Shown here one piece after another: positions 57,978 through 64,000 of a stretch of DNA of 64,000 nucleotides (the stretch's first letter is position 1; each line of letters begins with the position of its first letter). The notes under the pieces were generated by a model. It was not told the origin of the DNA. It ran no database searches and saw only the letters and a list, made by a program, of their open reading frames with translations. This DNA is from Tropicimonas sp033101155. GTDB taxonomy: Bacteria > Pseudomonadota > Alphaproteobacteria > Rhodobacterales > Rhodobacteraceae. The translations under genes were made by a program, and so were the position numbers. The DNA is taken from NCBI RefSeq assembly GCF_033101155.1, contig NZ_JAWMPX010000008.1, positions 1 through 64,000 on the forward strand. The letters run 5' to 3'.

Positions 57978-58366
57978 AATACCTGTTTGTTCTTCCACTC
58001 TGCCTGTTGGCCGCGCCTCTTGCCGCCCAATCCACAACACCCGCCGATCTGGTGGCGCAGTATTCAGCCGAGGCCGGAACGGAGGCGTCTGCCGATCGGG
58101 GGCGGGACCTGTTCCTGGCCACCCATACCGGCGGAAAGCCCGACACGCCTTCCTGTACGACCTGTCACTCACCCGACCCGAAGGCCATGGGACAGGCAAG
58201 GACCGGCAAACCGATCGACCCGCTCGCCCCATCGGCCAATTCGGAGCGCTTCACCGACTTGAAATTCGTCGAGAAATGGTTCGGCCGGAACTGCAACTCC
58301 GTGTTCGGCCGGGACTGTACCGCGGCCGAGAAGGCCGACGTCGTCGCCTGGCTTTCGAGCCTCTGA
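57974..58366 (+). CDS. shp: Sphaeroides haem protein (SHP), DUF1924
   Basis: A 130-residue periplasmic cytochrome with signal peptide (FVLPLCLLAAPLAAQ) and one haem site SCTTCHSPDPKAMGQ (Cys61, Cys64, His65). RNCNSVFGRDCTAAEKAD contains the conserved Cys pair (disulfide) and the region that gives the unusual Asn ligand. SHP binds oxygen and may reduce superoxide or related species. GTG at 57974 overlaps the b561 gene. Operon order b561-SHP-DHC matches that of other Rhodobacterales. Confidence 0.92.
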   Translation: MKYLFVLPLCLLAAPLAAQSTTPADLVAQYSAEAGTEASADRGRDLFLATHTGGKPDTPSCTTCHSPDPKAMGQARTGKPIDPLAPSANSERFTDLKFVEKWFGRNCNSVFGRDCTAAEKADVVAWLSSL

Positions 58367-58382
58367 GAAAAGGAATTCGACC

Positions 58383-58820
58383 ATGATCAAGACCCTGACA
58401 TTTGCCGTCGCTGCCGTTGTGTTCGCCGGAGCGATCAACGCCGACGAGATGGAATACATGCCCCCCGTGACCCATGCGGCCACGCTCGAGGAATGCAGTG
58501 CCTGTCACATGGCCTATCCGGCGGGTTTCCTGCCGCCACAATCCTGGAAGGTCATGATGACCGGGCTCGATGATCATTTCGGCGAGAATGCCGGGTTGGA
58601 CGAAGAAACCCGCGCCGAGATCGAAGCCTATCTTGTTGCCAATGCCGGTCGCGACCGGTCCCGGAGCAATGCGGTGCCGCTCCGTATCTCCGACCTTCCG
58701 TGGTTCCGGCATGAACACGAGGAAGAGGTCTCGAACCGTCAATTCGAGAAGGCGAAATCCTGGGCCAATTGCAACGCATGCCACAAACAGGCGGAACAGG
58801 GGATATTCGAGGACGATTGA
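58383..58820 (+). CDS. Diheme cytochrome c (DHC)
   Basis: A 145-residue periplasmic protein. Signal peptide (LTFAVAAVVFAGAINA), two haem sites ECSACHMAYPAGFL and NCNACHKQAEQGIF, and the DHC linker FLPPQSWKVMMTGLDDHF. It resembles the C-terminal half of the b561 fusion at 56847, so the operon has two DHC modules. It passes electrons to or from SHP. The start is 16 bases after SHP with AAAGGA ribosome-binding site. Confidence 0.92.
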   Translation: MIKTLTFAVAAVVFAGAINADEMEYMPPVTHAATLEECSACHMAYPAGFLPPQSWKVMMTGLDDHFGENAGLDEETRAEIEAYLVANAGRDRSRSNAVPLRISDLPWFRHEHEEEVSNRQFEKAKSWANCNACHKQAEQGIFEDD

Positions 58821-58874
58821 GGGCCCGCAACTCGGGTGAGGTGCCGTATGGTTGCCTTTTGCCGTGAAACCCAC

Positions 58875-58891
58875 TGTCAGCGAGGTGTCAG
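58875..58891 (+). promoter_or_regulatory. TGTCAG direct repeat upstream of the VIT1-type gene
   Basis: TGTCAG-CGAGG-TGTCAG, 11-base period, 15 bases before the first possible ATG (58907). Because a -10 would fall about 12 bases downstream of the repeat, transcription likely starts after 58907, favouring translation from the GTG at 58943. Confidence 0.6.
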
Positions 58892-58906
58892 GGGCTGGGC
58901 AATACC

Positions 58907-59674
58907 ATGCAATCAACGACCGGACTGGCAGAGGAACCACGGGTGGACATCGATTGGGGCGACCATCGCCGCGAAGAGCATGGCTTGGGGCAGATTCAGG
59001 AATTCCTGAAACAGATTGTCTATGGCGGCAATGACGGGATCGTCACCACATTCGCGATTGTCGCGGGGTTCGCGGGGGCCTCTGCCGATGGCGCGGTGCA
59101 GATCGGGGCACTGGCGGTCCTCGTCTTCGGCTTGGCCAACCTGTTTGCCGATGCCGTCTCGATGGGCCTGGGAGAGTTTCTGTCGACCCGTTCACAGCGC
59201 GACCTCTACGTGTCGCAGCGCCGCGTCGAGTTCGAGGAGTTGGAAAACAACCCGGAGCAGGAACGGCAGGAAATCGTGCAGATGCTGGCGGAGCGAGGCC
59301 TGGATCACGCGACCGCAGAGCGCATGTCGCACGAATTGATCCAATGCCCGGAACTCGTCGTCGACATGATGATGAGCTACGAGTTGGAGATGCCGGACAT
59401 GCGCAACGGCTCGCCCGCTCTCGACGGGCTGATGACCTTCCTGTCCTTCGTGATCTTCGGGGCCATTCCGCTGACACCGTATTTCCTGTTCGAGCCGACG
59501 GATGCGACCTTCTACGCATCCGTCGCCGCGACCTTCGCGGCGCTCGTCCTGCTTGGCCTTCTTCGTTGGTGGTCTACCCGGGAAAGCGTGCTGCGTTGTG
59601 TCGGCGAGACCGTTCTGGTCGGCCTTGCCTGTGCCGTTGTTGCCTATGGGGTTGGTGCAATCGTCGGGGCGTAG
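58907..59674 (+). CDS. VIT1/CCC1-family metal ion transporter
   Basis: A 255-residue membrane protein (or 243 if from GTG 58943, which has a better ribosome-binding site AGAGGAA). Signatures: IVYGGNDGIVTTFAIVAGFA (first helix), GLANLFADAVSMGLGEFLS, a cytosolic acidic metal-binding loop (EFEELENNPEQERQEIVQML), and C-terminal helices. VIT1/CCC1 proteins move Fe(II)/Mn(II) out of the cytosol. The preceding TGTCAG repeats put it in the regulon of the PepSY two-component system. Confidence 0.9.
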   Translation: MQSTTGLAEEPRVDIDWGDHRREEHGLGQIQEFLKQIVYGGNDGIVTTFAIVAGFAGASADGAVQIGALAVLVFGLANLFADAVSMGLGEFLSTRSQRDLYVSQRRVEFEELENNPEQERQEIVQMLAERGLDHATAERMSHELIQCPELVVDMMMSYELEMPDMRNGSPALDGLMTFLSFVIFGAIPLTPYFLFEPTDATFYASVAATFAALVLLGLLRWWSTRESVLRCVGETVLVGLACAVVAYGVGAIVGA

Positions 59675-59763
59675 AGGGTGCGCCGGAAAGGACCGCAATG
59701 CCGGGGGCCGGGTTCGACAATCGAAAGGCGGGACAAGGTGGAGCCCCGTAGAAAGGCAGGACA

Positions 59764-60153
59764 ATGAAAGCCCGCAACATGCGCAAGCACATAGTCATCG
59801 GTGCGGCTGCAATCGTTTTCGGAGCTTTGACCGTTCTTTCAGGAGGAACAGTGCTCTTCGGTCCGCAGGCGGCGCGCGAGATCGCAGGAGACATCGTCTA
59901 CCCAGTTCTGTGGTTCAACGTTCTGTCGGGAGTGGCCTATGTCGTTGCGGGGGGCGGAATTCTGCTTCGTCGTGCCTGGGCACGGCCTCTTTCGTGGGCA
60001 ATTGCCGTCGCGATTGCAGCAATGATCGTCGTCTTGGTTGGTTTGATCCTGACAGGAGCTCCGTTTGAGCCGCGCACATTGGTTGCCATGGGGATTCGAT
60101 TGGTATTCTGGATCGCGGTGGCACGCTCTTTGCAAAAAGGCGCTGTCGCATGA
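59764..60153 (+). CDS. Four-helix membrane protein of unknown function
   Basis: A 129-residue inner-membrane protein with four helices: IVIGAAAIVFGALTVLSGGT, VLWFNVLSGVAYVVAGGGIL, AIAVAIAAMIVVLVGLILTG and LVAMGIRLVFWIAVARSL. It resembles small membrane proteins found near VIT1 or cytochrome genes but has no named family that I recognise. ATG 59764 (or 59779) follows GGACA. Likely co-transcribed with the VIT1 gene 89 bases upstream. Confidence 0.72.
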   Translation: MKARNMRKHIVIGAAAIVFGALTVLSGGTVLFGPQAAREIAGDIVYPVLWFNVLSGVAYVVAGGGILLRRAWARPLSWAIAVAIAAMIVVLVGLILTGAPFEPRTLVAMGIRLVFWIAVARSLQKGAVA

Positions 60154-60475
60154 CCTCCCAGTGGATAATGGGCACAACCCCAACGCATTCTGTTTCAAAA
60201 ATACGCCATGTGGGTCGAAACCCCTTGGGTGGGCTCGGCGAAGGCCAGGGCCGTTTCGTAGTCCGATCATTCAGCCTGACCCATGGTTGCCTCAGATGCC
60301 GCCGACCCTGGCAAGTTCCAGAATTTCAGACACTTGACGGCGCAGTGCCAAGGGCAATCAGTGTAGATAGCGCGCGACTTCGACTGGGCCTTGGAATGGA
60401 GGCAACGGTAGGTCACGTTGCAACATATTCCAGAAATCGAATATACGGTCGGTCGTCCCAATATGGAGGGCTCGT
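60154..60475. other. Gap ahead of the RND pair
   Basis: About 320 bases with no supportable gene. The part near 60420-60470 (TATTCCAGAAATCGAATA) has a weak inverted repeat and is the probable promoter of the RND adaptor gene. Minus-strand frames there resemble no protein I know. Confidence 0.4.
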
Positions 60476-61456
60476 ATGATGCCTTTGAGATTGCTTGTTG
60501 CGTTCATCCTTTCCCTGGTCCCCACGCTCGGTTTGGCCGAGACCGGCCGTGTGCAATCCGTCGAACTGACCGAGTGGAAAGCCGTTTTCGGACGCATCGA
60601 GGCGCGGGACCGTGTGCCGGCGCGGGCACGGCTGGGCGGGACGATGATCGCCGTGGACGTGTCCGAAGGCTCCGAGGTGGCCGAGGGCCAGCAGATCGCA
60701 TCGGTCCGCGACGAGAAGCTGGAGCTTCAGCTCGGAGCCATCGACGCGACACTCTCCTCCCTGCAATCGCAGCTTGAGAACGCACAGGCGGAGCTCAAGC
60801 GCGGCGAGAGCCTGTTGGAGCGGGGCGTGACCACTGCGCAGCGGCTGGACCAACTGCGCACGGAGGTGGCCGTGATCGAGGGGCGGATCGGCACGACGCA
60901 GGCCGAGCGCAACGTGCTGGAACAGCGTGAGGCGGAAGGCGCTGTGCTGGCGCCGATCTCGGGGACGGTGCTTGCGGTCCCGGTGACGGAAGGCTCGGTC
61001 GTGATGGCCGGCGAGGCGATTGCCGAGATCGGGGGCGGCGGCTTCTTCCTGCGCATGGCGGTACCGGAGCGGCATGCGGGTTTCCTCGAAGAGGGAGCCG
61101 AGATCCGGGTTGGGGGCGCGGAGAATGAGCGCGCAGGCAAACTCGCCAAGATCTATCCGCTGATCGAGAATGGGCGCGTGATCGCCGATGTCGAGATCGC
61201 GGACATGGCGACCGATTTTGTCGATGCCCGCGTTCTGGTGCGCCTACCCATCGGCACACGGCAGGCGCTGGTCGTGCCCGCCGAGGCGGTCGAAACCCGA
61301 ATGGGGCTGGATTTCGTCTCTGTCGCCGGGACTGGCGATGCGCCGGTGCAGCGCGCGGTGGTGATCGGCGCGGTCGACAAGGTCGAGGGCGTAGAGATGG
61401 TCGAGATCCTCTCTGGCCTTGCCGAGGGCGAGGAACTGGTGGCCGGCCATGAGTGA
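60476..61456 (+). CDS. RND efflux periplasmic adaptor (membrane fusion protein)
   Basis: A 326-residue adaptor. Signal peptide (LLVAFILSLVPTLGLAE), barrel-sandwich halves around GGTMIAVDVSEGSEVAEGQQ and LAPISGTVLAVPVTEGSVVM, a coiled-coil hairpin (LQSQLENAQAELKRGESLLE), then the beta-barrel and membrane-proximal domains. It links an RND pump to an outer-membrane channel. It overlaps the pump by 8 bases. No metal-binding domain is present, so organic solutes are the likelier substrate. Confidence 0.9.
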   Translation: MMPLRLLVAFILSLVPTLGLAETGRVQSVELTEWKAVFGRIEARDRVPARARLGGTMIAVDVSEGSEVAEGQQIASVRDEKLELQLGAIDATLSSLQSQLENAQAELKRGESLLERGVTTAQRLDQLRTEVAVIEGRIGTTQAERNVLEQREAEGAVLAPISGTVLAVPVTEGSVVMAGEAIAEIGGGGFFLRMAVPERHAGFLEEGAEIRVGGAENERAGKLAKIYPLIENGRVIADVEIADMATDFVDARVLVRLPIGTRQALVVPAEAVETRMGLDFVSVAGTGDAPVQRAVVIGAVDKVEGVEMVEILSGLAEGEELVAGHE

Positions 61457-64000
61457 CCCCGTCAAGGAGACCCCGCTCGGCATTGCCGGCGGGCTGACCC
61501 GTGCCTTCATCGGCTCGGCGCTGACGCCGCTGATGATCCTGGCCTCGCTGGCCGTCGGGCTTGTCGCCCTGGTGAGCCTGCCGCGCGAGGAGGAGCCGCA
61601 GATCTCCGTGCCGATGGTGGATATCCACATCCAGGCGCCCGGCCTGCGCGCCGAGGACGCCGCCAAGCTGGTGACCGAGCCGATGGAGACCATCGTGCAG
61701 GGCATCAACGAGGTCGAACATGTCTATTCCCAGACCAGCGACGATTATGCGCTGGTCATGGCCCGTTTCCTCGTCGGCACCCCGGCGGACACCGCGATCC
61801 TGCGCGTGCATGACAAGGTGCGCGCCAATATGGACCGGATTCCGATCGGGATCGACGAGCCCCTGATCGTCGGGCGTGGCATCGACGACGTGGCCATCGT
61901 CTCGCTGACCCTGAGCCCGAAACCCGAGACCGGCGTCTCTGCCAATGACCTGACGCGGATCGCCCGCGAGCTGCAGGTCGAGCTGGCCAAGATCCCCGAT
62001 GTCGGGCTGACCTATCTCGTCGGCGAGAGTCCGGAGGCGATCCGCATCGCGCCGGACCCGGAGCGGCTGGCGCTTTACGGCGTGACGCTTCAACAGCTTG
62101 CCGGCAAGGTCGAAGGGGCGAACCGCGCTTTCAACACCGGCTATGTCCGCGATGGAGGCGAACAGATCGCGCTGGTCGCCGGCGAAACGCTGAAAGCGCC
62201 CGCCGATGTCGCCAACCTTCTGTTGACCACGCGGGACAACCGGCCGGTCTATGTCCGCGACGTGGCCGATGTGAGCTTCGTGCCCGACACATCCGACAAG
62301 ATCGTCGCCAATGTCACCCGTGGAGAGGGGGGCGAGATCACCCGCACACCCGCGGTGACGCTGGCGATTGCCAAGCGCGCCGGCTCCAACGCTGTTGTCG
62401 TGGCCGAGGAAATCCTCCACCGGGTCCACCTGCTCGAAGAGGACCTGATCCCGCACAGCGTCCAGATCGACGTGACCCGCGACTATGGCGAGACCGCCAA
62501 CGAGAAGGCCAACGAGCTGTTGTTCCATCTCGGATTGGCGACGGTTTCCATCGTCGCGCTGGTGCTCTTCGCCATCGGCTGGCGCGAGAGCATCGTCGTT
62601 GCCGTGGTGATCCCGGTGACCATCCTGCTGACGCTCTTCGCCGCCTGGATCATGGGCTACACGCTCAACCGCGTCTCGCTCTTCGCGCTGATCTTCTCCA
62701 TCGGTATCCTGGTCGACGACGCCATCGTGGTGATCGAGAACATCGCCCGCCACTGGGCAATGCCCGACAAGGAGAGCCGCACGCAGAAGGCAATCCGCGC
62801 CGTGGCCGAGGTTGGCAACCCGACCATCGTGGCGACGCTCACGGTCGTCGCGGCACTCCTGCCGATGCTCTTCGTCTCCGGGCTGATGGGCCCCTACATG
62901 TCCCCGATCCCGGCCAATGCCTCCGCCGCGATGATCTTCTCCTTCTTCGTGGCGGTGATCATCACGCCCTGGCTGATGGTCAAGATCGCCGGCCGCGCGC
63001 CGGCCCATGCGCATGACGAGGGCGGCCATCATGGCGGCGCGCTCGGCCGGATCTATACCGCCGTCGCCCGGCCGCTGCTGAAGACGAAATCCGGCAGCCT
63101 GCTCTTCCTGCTCGCCGCCGTGGTCATCTCCTTCGGTTCGCTGGCGCTGATCTACACACAGGACGTGACGGTCAAGCTTCTGCCCTTCGACAACAAATCG
63201 GAGCTCTCGGTGGTGATCGACCTGCCGGAAGGTGCCTCCGTCGAGGCGACCGACGCCGTGGCGCAGGACGTCGCCCGCGAGGTGTTGCAGCTCGATGAGG
63301 TGCTCTCCGTCCAGACCCATGCCGGCGCAGCAGCCCCCTTCAACTTCAACGGCCTCGTGCGGCATTACTACCTGCGCGCGCAGCCCAATCTGGGTGATGT
63401 GCAGATCAATCTCGACCACAAGGAACACCGCGAGCGCACCAGCCACGAGATCGCGCTGGAAATCCGCGAACGGCTGAACGGGCTGGACCTGCCGGAAGGC
63501 ACGCGGCTGAAGACGGTCGAACCGCCCCCCGGCCCGCCGGTCATGGCGACGCTGCTCGCCGAGGTTTATGGCCCCGATCCGGAGACCCGCAGGGCGTCCG
63601 CCGAGAAGATCCGCGCCGCCTTCGAGGAGATCCCCTACGTGGTCGATGTGGATGACAGCTTCGGCACGCAGCCCCGCCGGTTGCGGGCGACGATCTCTGC
63701 CGACCAGCTGGAGTTTTTCGGCGTCGAGGAAGCGGATGTCTTCACCACGCTGGCGCTGCTCAACCACGGCTCGACCGTCGGCTACTCCCATCGCGGCGAG
63801 GGCCGCCGTCCGATCCCGATCACCATCGAGCGGGACCGCGCCGACCGGGTCGTCGACGAGCGTTTCCTCTCGACCCCGATCCCGGCCAATGTCCTGCCCG
63901 GCGCCCGCGGCGTGGTGGAGCTTGGCGACGTCGTGGAGATCTCGGAGGAGCGCGCCTCCTTCCCGATCTTCCGCCATAATGGCCGCGCCGCCGAGATGGT
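61449..64000 (+). CDS. RND efflux pump, 3' end outside the window
   Basis: The first 850 or so residues of an inner-membrane RND transporter starting MSDPVKETPLGIAGGLTRAF. The frame remains open to the last base. Features: TM1 (LMILASLAVGLVALVSL), first periplasmic loop, TM2-6 with SLFALIFSIGILVDDAIVVI containing the proton-relay Asp pair, a cytosolic His-rich loop (PAHAHDEGGHHGGAL) near residue 520, TM7 and most of the second loop. It partners the adaptor just upstream. It is not CusA-like; substrate unknown. Confidence 0.93.
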   Translation, partial: MSDPVKETPLGIAGGLTRAFIGSALTPLMILASLAVGLVALVSLPREEEPQISVPMVDIHIQAPGLRAEDAAKLVTEPMETIVQGINEVEHVYSQTSDDYALVMARFLVGTPADTAILRVHDKVRANMDRIPIGIDEPLIVGRGIDDVAIVSLTLSPKPETGVSANDLTRIARELQVELAKIPDVGLTYLVGESPEAIRIAPDPERLALYGVTLQQLAGKVEGANRAFNTGYVRDGGEQIALVAGETLKAPADVANLLLTTRDNRPVYVRDVADVSFVPDTSDKIVANVTRGEGGEITRTPAVTLAIAKRAGSNAVVVAEEILHRVHLLEEDLIPHSVQIDVTRDYGETANEKANELLFHLGLATVSIVALVLFAIGWRESIVVAVVIPVTILLTLFAAWIMGYTLNRVSLFALIFSIGILVDDAIVVIENIARHWAMPDKESRTQKAIRAVAEVGNPTIVATLTVVAALLPMLFVSGLMGPYMSPIPANASAAMIFSFFVAVIITPWLMVKIAGRAPAHAHDEGGHHGGALGRIYTAVARPLLKTKSGSLLFLLAAVVISFGSLALIYTQDVTVKLLPFDNKSELSVVIDLPEGASVEATDAVAQDVAREVLQLDEVLSVQTHAGAAAPFNFNGLVRHYYLRAQPNLGDVQINLDHKEHRERTSHEIALEIRERLNGLDLPEGTRLKTVEPPPGPPVMATLLAEVYGPDPETRRASAEKIRAAFEEIPYVVDVDDSFGTQPRRLRATISADQLEFFGVEEADVFTTLALLNHGSTVGYSHRGEGRRPIPITIERDRADRVVDERFLSTPIPANVLPGARGVVELGDVVEISEERASFPIFRHNGRAAEM

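Noticed and set aside
60795..63977. A 1060-codon minus-strand open frame, the longest on that strand
   Set aside because: It is the shadow of the RND pump gene on the plus strand, which has clear family motifs. The frame's product is rich in His, Arg, Asp and Gly without any domain, a common effect of high GC codon use.
1..64000. CRISPR arrays, rRNA, tRNA, origin or conjugation genes
   Set aside because: No regularly spaced repeats, no cloverleaf-like or rRNA-like sequence, and no replication, partition or transfer genes were recognised on reading both strands. A tRNA at the island edge was specifically looked for near 3100, 33700 and 40500 and not found. A tRNA scan would be decisive.

Overview
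The window is high-GC DNA (by eye, not computed) with alphaproteobacterial gene content, most like Rhodobacterales. The cytochrome b561/SHP/diheme cytochrome operon, a DUF3047 gene and the overall mix of c-type cytochromes support this. No rRNA, tRNA, CRISPR array, replication or conjugation gene was seen, so chromosome and plasmid cannot be told apart. Most of the window is an accessory metal-resistance region, chiefly for copper.

Layout. 0-2.2 kb: ordinary chromosomal-type genes (metallophosphoesterase, a secreted protein, methylglyoxal synthase). 2.2-7.6 kb: a 5'-truncated dinB next to an intact dinB, an XRE regulator with a palindromic operator candidate, and several unknown genes. 7.8-11.4 kb: cueR, a coupled DUF3047 gene and the Cu(I) ATPase copA. 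11.7-12.8 kb: a methyltransferase and a decayed IS1595-type transposase. 13.1-19.9 kb: a CusBA efflux operon whose CusB carries four CusF-like domains, then CusF and CopZ. 20-33.4 kb: envelope and electron-transfer genes (two L,D-transpeptidases, multicopper oxidase, several c-type cytochromes, two DsbA-like proteins, an ScsB-like reductase, DUF411, small secreted His/Cys-rich proteins).

33.5-40.5 kb is a defence island. It has a three-gene type II-like CBASS operon: a CD-NTase, an E2-only conjugating enzyme with a SEC-C-like tail, and an HNH-SAVED nuclease. Divergent to it is an overlapping operon of a sigma-like protein, an acidic protein and an ImmA/IrrE metallopeptidase. A PIN-domain toxin-antitoxin pair follows. 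The island abuts a ccmF gene cut off after about 250 codons and a possible gene-end fragment on its other side, so it seems to have replaced the middle of a cytochrome c maturation operon.

41.3-53.1 kb is more metal biology: a YVTN beta-propeller, a two-component system with a Met-rich sensor domain, Met/His-rich and EF-hand secreted proteins, DUF302, a cytochrome c, a TVP38 membrane protein, an extra lgt, and a second Cu ATPase with its own metal-binding N-terminus. 53.2-60.2 kb: a PepSY/response regulator/kinase operon, a small mer module, the b561/SHP/diheme operon and a VIT1-type transporter. 60.5-64 kb: an RND adaptor and a pump that runs off the window.

Two regulatory layers are visible. 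CueR-type dyads with TTGACC -35 elements recur at seven places, ahead of both Cu ATPases, copZ, an L,D-transpeptidase, a DUF2933-like gene, the truncated ccmF and the beta-propeller gene. A second motif, TGTCAG-N5-TGTCAG with 11-nt periodicity, lies ahead of the PepSY two-component operon and the VIT1 gene, and in inverted plus degenerate form ahead of the SHP operon. Together these suggest a copper regulon covering cytosolic export, periplasmic efflux, oxidation, thiol repair and cell-wall crosslinking, into which a phage-defence island has been inserted.
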